Source of the DNA: Oscillospiraceae bacterium
GTDB lineage: Bacteria > Bacillota > Clostridia > Oscillospirales > Ruminococcaceae
Assembly (NCBI GenBank): GCA_022511485.1
Contig: JAFLUJ010000013.1
Coordinates: forward strand, 1 to 22,712
Direction: 5' to 3'
DNA length: 22,712 bases
Shown here: in pieces, positions 1 to 6,724 of the stretch
Layout of the letters: the number at the start of each line of letters is the position of its first letter
Numbering within the stretch: the first letter of the stretch is position 1
Made by a program: the position numbers and the translations under genes
Notes under the pieces: model-generated
Told to the model about the DNA's origin: nothing
What the model saw: only the letters and a program-made list of their open reading frames with translations
The model's database searches: none

Positions 1-71
1 ATATGCTGGCAGGAAGACTCGAGCTTTTCCCGATGCTGCTTTTGTTCAATCCTGCAATGTGGAAGAAATAA
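1..71 (+). CDS. TrkH-family K+ transporter, C-terminal end only
   Basis: Only the final residues are visible, in the frame whose codons begin at base 3, ending at TAA 69-71. The tail reads GRLELFPMLLLFNPAMWKK. Established knowledge: TrkH/KtrB K+ uptake subunits end in a closely similar 'GRLE-(I/L)-FP...LLF.P..W+' segment after their last membrane helix. The call rests on this short match alone. The K+ channel about 500 bases downstream fits a potassium-related neighbourhood. The start and the rest of the gene lie outside the window. Confidence 0.6.
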   Translation, partial: MLAGRLELFPMLLLFNPAMWKK

Positions 72-107
72 AATAGTACAGGCTCAGCCTTTTCAACGGA
101 GAATAAA

Positions 108-488
108 ATGATAAAGCTTTTTGACGTATATGTTGAAATAACCGATACCATCGGCGTAAAAGGAAAGCTGCATGATGTATGTATGCTTTCATTTACAGGA
201 GAAGTCCGGGGCGGATATTTTAACGGAAAGGTTATTGACGCAGGCGTTGATACTCAAAAAATGTCTAAGGATGGACGTATGCTGCTTTCCGCAAGATATA
301 TGCTTGAAGGAACAGATATTGACGGAAATGAATGCCGATGCTTTATAGAAAACAACGGCAGCTTTGATGATGGATTTATCCCTGAGATCGTAACGGACAG
401 TCCCGCACTTTCAGAATTTGAAGGCGCTGAGCTTAAAGCAGAAATAGAAACTAAAGAAAACGGTGTGATCGTTTCAATATTCGGATAA
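108..488 (+). CDS. DUF3237-like small protein
   Basis: A 126-residue soluble protein with no signal peptide or membrane segment. The middle carries FTGEVRGGYFNGKVIDAGVD and then DGRMLLSARYMLEG, which resembles the DUF3237 pattern (G.V.G..F.G.v..GG.D.Q....G...l.aRY.le), a beta-barrel family of unknown role. ATG follows a GGAG motif (TCAACGGAGAATAAA). It starts 36 bases after the TrkH-like stop and may be co-transcribed with it. A perfect 16-bp hairpin follows the stop. Family assignment is from remembered pattern, so moderate; no function is proposed. Confidence 0.6.
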   Translation: MIKLFDVYVEITDTIGVKGKLHDVCMLSFTGEVRGGYFNGKVIDAGVDTQKMSKDGRMLLSARYMLEGTDIDGNECRCFIENNGSFDDGFIPEIVTDSPALSEFEGAELKAEIETKENGVIVSIFG

Positions 489-491
489 GGA

Positions 492-528
492 ACGGCTTCT
501 TTGGCGGTATAGCCGCCAAAGAAGCCGT
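492..528 (+). repeat. Perfect 16-bp hairpin between genes, possible transcription end
   Basis: ACGGCTTCTTTGGCGG at 492-507 is exactly complementary to CCGCCAAAGAAGCCGT at 513-528, with a 5-base loop. It begins 3 bases after the stop of the DUF3237-like gene. The following bases (ATAAAATAATAA) have no T-run on either strand, so it is not a typical intrinsic terminator. It could be an mRNA-stabilising or processing structure. Confidence 0.6.
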
Positions 529-574
529 ATAAAATAATAACGGACGAACAAATCTCCACATGGAGCTGATACAC

Positions 575-1525
575 ATGAGAAAACGCATATTTGAAATAAT
601 CCAGATAGGTCAGCGCGGCGACCTGCCCAGCACGGCGTTCGATTTCTTTATAGTTGCAAACATCACCCTCAACCTGCTGGCAATGTTCCTTGAGACCTTC
701 AGCGAGCTGGAAAAACTTTATCCGCTGTTCACAGGCATAGAGGCAGTCACGGTGATATTTTTCTGCATTGAATATGTCCTGCGCATATGGACAGCCGACC
801 TGCTCTATCCCGGACTCAGCCGCAGGCGGGCTGTGGGGAAATTCCTGCTCTCCTACGATGGCATAGTAGACCTGCTGACCATACTCCCGTTTTTCTATCT
901 CTCCGGATTTATCGTATTCCGGATGCTGCGCGTAGTGCGGATATTCCATCTGTTCAGGATAAACGCTCAGTACGATTCATTCAACATAATCGTGAAAGTC
1001 CTTGCCGAGAAAAAAAATCAGATACTTTCGTCGCTGTTTATCATACTTGTGCTGACGATGGCTTCCGGAGTGGGGATATACAACGCCGAGCACAATGCTC
1101 AGCCTGATGTATTCGCCAATGCGTTTTCCGGCATATGGTGGAGCGTCTCCACACTGCTGACCGTTGGCTACGGAGACATCTATCCCATAACCGTCATCGG
1201 AAGGATAATGGCAATAATAATTGCGTTTCTCGGCGTAGGAGCGGTAGCTATACCTACCGGTATCATCAGCGCCGGTTTTGTTGAGCAGTACTCCAAAAAC
1301 CAGAACTCTGACCGCAGCTTTACAGATATAAAGAAGATCGGTGAAATATCCGCAAGCGAAGAAAATGGTCTGGCAGGACTTACCGTACAGGAGATAGAGC
1401 AAAAATACGATATGCGGGTGATCGTCCTGCTGCGGGGCGAGCTTACCCTGATAACCTCCGGGGAGCTTACTGTCATGGCGGAGGATATATTGGTGGTCAA
1501 CAGCGATAAGCTGATAAATAATTAG
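575..1525 (+). CDS. Voltage-gated-type K+ channel with TrkA-C-like tail
   Basis: Six-helix ion channel of the plasma membrane. Numbering from ATG 575 (316 aa), an S4-like helix has arginines at 116, 119, 122 and 128 (FRMLRVVRIFHLFR), and the pore carries the K+ selectivity filter TVGYGD at 196-201, followed by S6. After S6 comes a cytosolic tail of about 75 residues, LTVQEIEQKYDMRVIVLLRG then AEDILVVNS, which looks like a TrkA-C/RCK-C regulatory fold (inference). An in-frame ATG exists at 560, but GGAG at 562-565 lies 9 bases before ATG 575, so 575 is preferred. A TrkH-type transporter ends just upstream, so the two may share a role in K+ balance. Confidence 0.88.
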   Translation: MRKRIFEIIQIGQRGDLPSTAFDFFIVANITLNLLAMFLETFSELEKLYPLFTGIEAVTVIFFCIEYVLRIWTADLLYPGLSRRRAVGKFLLSYDGIVDLLTILPFFYLSGFIVFRMLRVVRIFHLFRINAQYDSFNIIVKVLAEKKNQILSSLFIILVLTMASGVGIYNAEHNAQPDVFANAFSGIWWSVSTLLTVGYGDIYPITVIGRIMAIIIAFLGVGAVAIPTGIISAGFVEQYSKNQNSDRSFTDIKKIGEISASEENGLAGLTVQEIEQKYDMRVIVLLRGELTLITSGELTVMAEDILVVNSDKLINN

Positions 1526-1555
1526 CCTATCGGATTTTTTGGGGGTAGAGGTATT

Positions 1556-2083
1556 ATGAAAAAGAAAATGATTCTGCTGACGCTCATTTCTTTGTCAGGA
1601 TTGTTACTATCAGGGGTGATATATAGCTTTGCGAAAATTCCGTTTTTCTTTTCGGCTGCAATAACATTTGGTACAATATTTTATCATTTAGCTGTGCGTC
1701 TGGCGGTAGGACATATTATAGATGCAAGATTTCACAATCATATGGACTATACAAAAAAGTGGTTCACTGAAAAAGCCTTCGAACGGAAGCTTTACAAAAC
1801 AATTCAGGTGAAGAAATGGAAAAAATGGCTTCCCACGTATGACCCGCAGAACTTCGACTTAAAGAATCATTCTGTATCAGAGATCCTGCAGGCAAGCTGT
1901 CAGGCTGAGATAGTCCATGAAGTAAATATGCCGCTTAGTTTTGTCCCTGTTATATTTTCAGTCTGGTTTGGCTCTCTGGGAGTATTTATTATCACATCAT
2001 GCGCCGCATTTTTATTTGATAGTACTTTTGTGATAATTCAGAGATATAACCGGCCAAGGCTTATCCGGCTGGTGAAAAAATAA
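1556..2083 (+). CDS. CrtO-like (glycosyl-4,4'-diaponeurosporenoate acyltransferase family) membrane protein
   Basis: A 175-residue membrane protein with hydrophobic stretches at about 5-25, 29-50 and 125-158. The soluble centre contains KKWKKWLPTYDP and then AEIVHEVNMPLSFVPVIF, and the C-terminus has FVIIQRYNRPRLIRL. These blocks match my memory of small Firmicutes proteins annotated as glycosyl-4,4'-diaponeurosporenoate acyltransferase (CrtO of staphyloxanthin synthesis). No other carotenoid gene is in the window, so the annotated reaction probably does not apply and the true substrate is unknown. ATG follows a GAGG motif, 30 bases after the channel stop, so it is likely co-transcribed with the channel. 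A strong terminator follows. Confidence 0.6.
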   Translation: MKKKMILLTLISLSGLLLSGVIYSFAKIPFFFSAAITFGTIFYHLAVRLAVGHIIDARFHNHMDYTKKWFTEKAFERKLYKTIQVKKWKKWLPTYDPQNFDLKNHSVSEILQASCQAEIVHEVNMPLSFVPVIFSVWFGSLGVFIITSCAAFLFDSTFVIIQRYNRPRLIRLVKK

Positions 2084-2110
2084 ATTTTTGTTTATCATAC
2101 AGATATTAAA

Positions 2111-2145
2111 TGAGAAAGTCAGAAAATACTGGCTTTCTCATTTTT
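2111..2145 (+). terminator. Intrinsic terminator after the CrtO-like gene
   Basis: TGAGAAAGTCAG (2111-2122) pairs with CTGGCTTTCTCA (2129-2140) with one G-U pair and a 6-base loop, followed by TTTTT. It ends the left transcription unit 28 bases after the stop codon. Confidence 0.9.
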
Positions 2146-2197
2146 ATAATTTTTGCCGGCATATTCAGAAAAAATCAAGCACAAAATCAAAAATTAA

Positions 2198-2226
2198 TTG
2201 ACAAGTCTGCTTTTGTATGATAAAAT
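2198..2226 (+). promoter_or_regulatory. Sigma-A promoter of the amino acid ABC importer
   Basis: TTGACA at 2198-2203, a 17-base spacer, and TAAAAT at 2221-2226 preceded by TG at 2218-2219 (extended -10). This leaves a leader of about 50 bases before the ATG at 2285. No riboswitch-like fold or T-box motif is seen in the leader. Confidence 0.85.
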
Positions 2227-2284
2227 GATAATATTGTAGTTAAAAAAATCCCTATGCATACGACAGGAGGAAGTAAAAAAGAAT

Positions 2285-3802
2285 ATGAAGAAAAATAGGA
2301 TTATTACACTTGTGCTGTCCGCCGCTATGGTGACGCTGTTTATGGTTACGATTTTCAGCGGCTGTGAAGCATCGGACGCAAACAGTGACAGGACGACTTT
2401 TACAGTAGGCTTTGACGCTGAATTTCCCCCATATGGGTATCAGGATTCAGCAACCGGCGAATATGTGGGCTTTGACCTTTCCCTCGCACAGGAGCTTTGT
2501 AATCGTCGGGGGTGGACGCTTATCAAGCAGCCCATCGAATGGAACTCCAAGGACATGGAGCTTAAAACCGGAGCTATCGACTGTATCTGGAACGGCTTCA
2601 CAATGAACGGACGTGAGAACGATTACACATGGAGCACTCCCTACGTTGATAATTCACAGGTGGCAGTGGTAAAAGCGGACTCCGATATAAAAGAGCTTAG
2701 CCAGCTTTCCGGAAAAATAGTAGCAGTCCAGTCGGACAGCTCCGCTCTTGCAGCCTTTACCGGAGAGGACGCTGACCAGGAAAATCTTGACCTTGCGGAA
2801 ACATTCAAGGAGCTCCAGCAGGTGGGAGATTACAACAGCGCATTTCTGAACCTCCAAAGCGGAGCGGTAGACGTTATCTGCATGGACATCGGCGTAGCAA
2901 ATTACGAGCTTGAAGCAAGAGGCGGAGGCTTCGTAATTCTGGACGAGCACATCTCCTCCGAGGAATACGGCATAGGCTTCCTCCTTGGAAATACCGAGCT
3001 TCGGGATCAGGTTCAGGAAACACTTATTGATATGCTTGACGACGGAACATTCTATCAGATCGCCGAGGACTGGGGACTTTCCGACAGCGTATGTCTGAGC
3101 GCGGACGACGTCGTAAACGACAGTGCAGTACGTCAGGAGGAGAATTTCGGAGAGAAGCTTCTGAGCATCTGCGGTCAGCTTCTTAAAGGTGTGGGAGCAT
3201 CCCTTGCAATATTCCTTCTCACTCTGCTGTTTGCGCTTCCTCTTGGACTTCTTATCGCTTTCGGCAGAATGTCGAAATTCAAACCACTGAGCCTGCTTGT
3301 AAAGCTGTATATCTCCATTGTAAGAGGAACTCCGTTAATGCTCCAGCTTCTTGTGGTATTCTTCGGACCTCACTTCCTCTTCCATGTCAGCACTCCGTCA
3401 AATTACAGATTCTATGCTGTAATAATCGGATTCACACTTAACTACGCAGCTTATTTTGCAGAAATATACCGTTCGGGAATTCAGGCTGTTCCGGTAGGTC
3501 AGCACGAAGCCTGCGAGATACTTGGCTACGGAAAGACACAGAAGTTTTTCAAGATCGTATTTCCTCAGATGATAAAAAATATTATCCCCTCCATTACCAA
3601 CGAGGTCATTACTCTTGTAAAGGATACCTCCCTTGCCTTTGCTATTTCCTATACGGAAATGTTTACTCTTGCCAAGCAGGTAGCGGCTGCGGAAGCTACT
3701 ATCATGCCGCTGTTTATCGCAGGTGTGTTCTATTATGTATTTAACTTCTTAGTTGCAATGATAATGGAGCATATCGAAAAACGCTTAACTTACTTCCGCT
3801 GA
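2285..3802 (+). CDS. Amino acid ABC importer, fused substrate-binding protein and permease
   Basis: Takes up a polar amino acid; the exact substrate cannot be read from sequence. Residues 1-27 form a lipoprotein-type signal ending in FSGC (Cys27). Residues about 38-270 are a family 3 solute-binding domain (TVGFDAEFPPYGY; GRENDYTWSTPY). From about 290 to 505 lies an inner-membrane permease domain with the EAA-type loop GQHEACEILGYG. At 505 aa it is roughly the sum of a separate binding protein and permease. Fusions of this order are known from Lactococcus GlnP. AGGAGG lies 14 bases before ATG, a long spacing. The partner ATPase starts 18 bases after the stop. Confidence 0.93.
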   Translation: MKKNRIITLVLSAAMVTLFMVTIFSGCEASDANSDRTTFTVGFDAEFPPYGYQDSATGEYVGFDLSLAQELCNRRGWTLIKQPIEWNSKDMELKTGAIDCIWNGFTMNGRENDYTWSTPYVDNSQVAVVKADSDIKELSQLSGKIVAVQSDSSALAAFTGEDADQENLDLAETFKELQQVGDYNSAFLNLQSGAVDVICMDIGVANYELEARGGGFVILDEHISSEEYGIGFLLGNTELRDQVQETLIDMLDDGTFYQIAEDWGLSDSVCLSADDVVNDSAVRQEENFGEKLLSICGQLLKGVGASLAIFLLTLLFALPLGLLIAFGRMSKFKPLSLLVKLYISIVRGTPLMLQLLVVFFGPHFLFHVSTPSNYRFYAVIIGFTLNYAAYFAEIYRSGIQAVPVGQHEACEILGYGKTQKFFKIVFPQMIKNIIPSITNEVITLVKDTSLAFAISYTEMFTLAKQVAAAEATIMPLFIAGVFYYVFNFLVAMIMEHIEKRLTYFR

Positions 3803-3820
3803 TGAAAGGGGGATATTAAA

Positions 3821-4579
3821 ATGAACTTACTTGAAATAAAAAATCTGAAAAAGAGCTTCGGAGAATTAGAAGTTCTTAAGGATATAAATATGACTGTTGC
3901 GGAGGGCGAGGTGGTTTCCATTTTAGGCCCTTCCGGTTCGGGAAAATCCACATTTTTAAGGTGCATTTCCATGCTTGAAACGGTGGACGGAGGAACTATG
4001 GTCTACTGCGGAAAAACCGCCGTCTCCGAAAAGGACGGAGCGCCCCTCTACGCTTCCAAAGCGGAGCTTAAAGAAATAAAACAAAGTTACGGGCTTGTTT
4101 TCCAGAACTTTAACCTGTTTCCCCATTATACGGTGTTAAAAAATATCACCGACGCTCCTATTCATGTTCTTAAACGTAACAAGGATGAGGTAATGACGGA
4201 AGCAAAAGTTCTGCTCGAAAAAATGGGACTTGCAGATAAGGGAGACTATTATCCCTATCAGCTTTCAGGAGGACAGCAGCAGAGAGTTGCCATCGCAAGG
4301 GCACTGGCAATGAAGCCTCAGATGATATTTTTTGACGAGCCTACCTCCGCTCTTGACCCGGAGCTTACAGCAGAAATTTTAAAGGTTCTGAAAGAGCTTG
4401 CCGCTGAAAAAATGACAATGGTCATCGTTACCCATGAAATTGATTTTGCCCGCAGCGTGTCCAGCCATGTTGTATTTATGGACGGCGGACTTATCATAGA
4501 GCAGGGCAAGCCGGAGGACGTTATCGACAATCCATCAAACGACCGGACAAAAGCTTTCCTTAAAAAACTGGAACAGTAA
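3821..4579 (+). CDS. Amino acid ABC importer, ATPase subunit
   Basis: Cytoplasmic ATPase driving the fused binding-protein/permease encoded just upstream. In the 252 residues are Walker A GPSGSGKST (36-44), signature LSGGQQQRVAIARA (148-161), Walker B MIFFDEPTSALDP with catalytic Glu173, and H-loop His205, all intact. It belongs to the polar amino acid (GlnQ/HisP-like) group by overall pattern; genes of this group are often called glnQ but the substrate is not shown here. GGGGG precedes ATG. A terminator directly after the stop closes a two-gene unit. Confidence 0.95.
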   Translation: MNLLEIKNLKKSFGELEVLKDINMTVAEGEVVSILGPSGSGKSTFLRCISMLETVDGGTMVYCGKTAVSEKDGAPLYASKAELKEIKQSYGLVFQNFNLFPHYTVLKNITDAPIHVLKRNKDEVMTEAKVLLEKMGLADKGDYYPYQLSGGQQQRVAIARALAMKPQMIFFDEPTSALDPELTAEILKVLKELAAEKMTMVIVTHEIDFARSVSSHVVFMDGGLIIEQGKPEDVIDNPSNDRTKAFLKKLEQ

Positions 4580-4586
4580 TTATTTC

Positions 4587-4620
4587 AGATCCGCAGAATA
4601 CAACTCTGCGGATCTTTCAT
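4587..4620 (+). terminator. Intrinsic terminator after the ABC importer
   Basis: AGATCCGCAGA (4587-4597) pairs perfectly with TCTGCGGATCT (4605-4615), 7-base loop, followed by a T-rich stretch (TTCATTTTAT). Eight bases separate it from the ATPase stop. Confidence 0.85.
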
Positions 4621-4716
4621 TTTATCCTCATAAAAATAATTCCATAGTATAAATACAGCCAGAGTGCAAATAATTACAAAAAAGAATTGAATTGAAAGGA
4701 AAGGACTGTAATATAT

Positions 4717-5976
4717 ATGTATGAAAGCAAGGCTGTCATTGAACGTGTTTTCGGACGTGAAATAATAGATTCCAGAGGAAATCCCACCGTTGAGGCGGAG
4801 GTGTGGCTCACCGACGGAACTGTAGGCAGAGGAGCAGTTCCCAGCGGAGCAAGCACGGGAATTTTCGAGGCTCTGGAGCTTCGTGACGAGGACGAAAGCC
4901 GTTACTGCAGAAAGGGAGTTCTCAAAGCGGTATCCAACATAAATTCCACATTGAATATGGCTCTGAAAAGTATTGATCCCTCCGACACCTTCTGCGTTGA
5001 CAAAACTATCCTGAACACCGACGGCAGCGAGGATAAATCCAAAATAGGCGCGAACGCCATGCTGGCAGTTTCCCTTGCGGCAGCCCGGGCAGCGGCAAAT
5101 CATTACCGTATCCCGCTGTACCGTTTTTTGGGGGGAGTAAACGGCAGGAAGCTTCCCGTACCCATGATGAATATTCTCAACGGAGGAGCACACGCTGCAA
5201 ATAATCTTGACGTGCAGGAGTTCATGATAATCCCACAGGGAGCAGAAAGCTTTCGTGACGGATTAAGACAGTGCGCCGAGGTCTATCATAATCTGGCGAA
5301 AATTCTTAAAGGAAAAGGGCTCAGCATAGGAGTTGGAGACGAAGGAGGATTTGCTCCCGATCTTTCCGGAGAGGAAGAAGCAATAGAGCTTATTTTGCTG
5401 GCGGTTGAAAGAGCAGGCTACAAGCCGGGAACGGATTTCGTGATAGCTCTTGACGCAGCAGCAAGCGAATGGAAGTCTCCCGATAAAAAGGATTATTTTC
5501 TTCCCAAAAAGAAGCTTATGCGCACCACCGATGAGCTAATCGCCGAATGGCACAGTATGTGTTCTAAATATCCCATCGTATCCATTGAAGATCCACTGGA
5601 CGAGGAGGACTGGGACGGTTGGAAAAAGCTTACCGGGGAGCTTGGCGGTAAGGTAAAGCTTGTGGGGGACGATCTTTTTGTCACCAATCTCACACGTCTT
5701 AAAAAAGGAATAGACAGCGGCTGTGCAAATTCTATCCTGATAAAGCTTAATCAGATAGGCACACTTTCGGAAACTCTTTCCGCCATAAGCCTTGCCAAGC
5801 AGAACGGCTACGGAACGATAATTTCCCACCGCAGCGGCGAGACAGAGGATACATTTATCGCCGATCTCGCTGTGGGAGTAAATGCCGGACAAATAAAAAC
5901 CGGCGCGCCCTGCCGAAGCGAGCGCACCGCAAAATACAATCGTCTCATAAGAATTGAAGAGCAAATAATGTGTTAG
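4717..5976 (+). CDS. eno: Enolase
   Basis: Converts 2-phosphoglycerate to phosphoenolpyruvate in glycolysis, in the cytoplasm. Family blocks are intact: SRGNPTVEAEV (19-29), VPSGASTG, MNILNGGAHAANNLDVQEFM, GVGDEGGFAP with Glu209, LKLNQIG-type IKLNQIG with Lys343, and SHRSGETED with His371. Mg2+ ligands Asp245, Glu291 (SIEDPLDEEDWD) and Asp318 (GDDLFVTN) are present. At 419 residues it is slightly shorter than the usual ~430, the difference lying at the C-terminus (ends IEEQIMC). ATG follows AAAGGAAAGGA. It stands alone, with a terminator before it and a hairpin after it and no other glycolytic gene nearby. No convincing promoter was found in the 96 bases between. Confidence 0.97.
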   Translation: MYESKAVIERVFGREIIDSRGNPTVEAEVWLTDGTVGRGAVPSGASTGIFEALELRDEDESRYCRKGVLKAVSNINSTLNMALKSIDPSDTFCVDKTILNTDGSEDKSKIGANAMLAVSLAAARAAANHYRIPLYRFLGGVNGRKLPVPMMNILNGGAHAANNLDVQEFMIIPQGAESFRDGLRQCAEVYHNLAKILKGKGLSIGVGDEGGFAPDLSGEEEAIELILLAVERAGYKPGTDFVIALDAAASEWKSPDKKDYFLPKKKLMRTTDELIAEWHSMCSKYPIVSIEDPLDEEDWDGWKKLTGELGGKVKLVGDDLFVTNLTRLKKGIDSGCANSILIKLNQIGTLSETLSAISLAKQNGYGTIISHRSGETEDTFIADLAVGVNAGQIKTGAPCRSERTAKYNRLIRIEEQIMC

Positions 5977-5978
5977 CA

Positions 5979-6000
5979 GGGAAGCCCCCGCGGGCTTTCC
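5979..6000. terminator. Hairpin after enolase, weak terminator candidate
   Basis: GGGAAGCCC (5979-5987) pairs with GGGCTTTCC (5992-6000) including one G-U pair, loop CCGC. No T-run follows on either strand. It sits between the convergent enolase and hicB genes, where a bidirectional end would be expected. Confidence 0.45.
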
Positions 6001-6022
6001 GTTGCATACTCGTTGCATACTC
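6001..6022. repeat. Two tandem copies of GTTGCATACTC
   Basis: GTTGCATACTC occurs twice without a gap at 6001-6011 and 6012-6022, directly after the hairpin downstream of enolase. Function unknown. Confidence 0.9.
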
Positions 6023-6081
6023 ATTTCATTAATTTAAAATACGACACGGAAGCATACTTGTTTCTTTTTATCCGACTAAAA

Positions 6082-6468
6082 TTATTCTGCACTTATTTTT
6101 TGCATTAAGGCTTCCTGTAATGTCTGGCTGAAATTAATGCCTCTTTGTGCAGCTGCATCATTAAGCCATTCGGGGATAGTCAGTGTTTTCTTTATAGCTT
6201 TTGATTTATTCAGATATGGTGACAGATCAGCATCAATGAGAGAAACAAAGCAATTGTTATCCGGCTTAAAATTCTCAATGTCGGAAGCACTCGGAAGCTT
6301 CTCACCGTTTTCTAAAAGTGAAAGCGCATAAGCTTCAAGAGCTTCCTTGGCATTAAGCAATGTTTGCGTCTGCGTGTCGCCAAATGACTGGCAGCCGACA
6401 AGATCGGGAAATTCAACCCAATATGATCCATCCTCATGATGAAAGATCGCAGGATAAATGATTCTCAT
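6082..6468 (-). CDS. hicB: HicB antitoxin of a HicAB type II system
   Basis: A 128-residue protein that should bind and neutralise HicA and repress its own promoter. The N-terminal half has the HicB fold signature (YPAIFHHEDGSYWVEFPDLVGC, then a helix NAKEALEAYALSLLENGE). The C-terminal part, KKTLTIPEWLNDAAAQRGIN then FSQTLQEALMQK, looks like a ribbon-helix-helix DNA-binding domain. It starts 18 bases after hicA, with AAGGAG before ATG, giving the usual toxin-first order. Both domains look complete. Confidence 0.9.
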   Translation of the reverse strand: MRIIYPAIFHHEDGSYWVEFPDLVGCQSFGDTQTQTLLNAKEALEAYALSLLENGEKLPSASDIENFKPDNNCFVSLIDADLSPYLNKSKAIKKTLTIPEWLNDAAAQRGINFSQTLQEALMQKISAE

Positions 6469-6486
6469 AACAGCAGCTCCTTTCCG

Positions 6487-6663
6487 CTATTTAAGCCCCG
6501 TCCGTTTAAGTATCGTATTAAGCAAACCTGTCGGAACATCCTTACCATGTACAGGCAGAGTTTCAGTCTGTTTCCCTTTTTTGAGTACGTGATGACTTCC
6601 GTGTACTCTGTCAAGCTTCCACCCATTTTGTTGAAGCAATTTAAGCAGGTCTTTATCTTTCAT
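6487..6663 (-). CDS. hicA: HicA mRNA interferase toxin
   Basis: A 58-residue toxin of the double-stranded RNA-binding-like HicA family that cleaves mRNA. MKDKDLLKLLQQNGW is the typical opening and GSHHVLKKG carries the catalytic histidine (His24). The end, PTGLLNTILKRTGL, also fits. The frame is open for 31 codons further upstream, but the extension runs over the promoter and lacks a ribosome site, while GAGGT lies just before ATG 6663. The length matches the family norm of about 60. Confidence 0.92.
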   Translation of the reverse strand: MKDKDLLKLLQQNGWKLDRVHGSHHVLKKGKQTETLPVHGKDVPTGLLNTILKRTGLK

Positions 6664-6684
6664 TATTATGACCTCTTTACCTAT

Positions 6685-6713
6685 ATTATAACACGTATAT
6701 ACGTATTTGTCAA
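6685..6713 (-). promoter_or_regulatory. hicAB promoter with palindromic operator candidate
   Basis: On the minus strand TTGACA (6708-6713), a 17-base spacer and TATAAT (6685-6690) form a consensus sigma-A promoter. The spacer contains the perfect 12-bp palindrome ACGTATATACGT at 6693-6704. Established knowledge: HicB proteins with a DNA-binding tail repress their own promoter at palindromes, so this is the likely operator (inference). The promoter starts 12 bases after the end of the phosphoribosyltransferase gene. Confidence 0.85.
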
Positions 6714-6724
6714 GACCCTGCTCT

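Noticed and set aside
254..949. A 231-codon minus-strand ORF opposite the DUF3237-like and channel genes
   Set aside because: It overlaps two supported plus-strand genes and the perfect hairpin between them, and its protein resembles no family.
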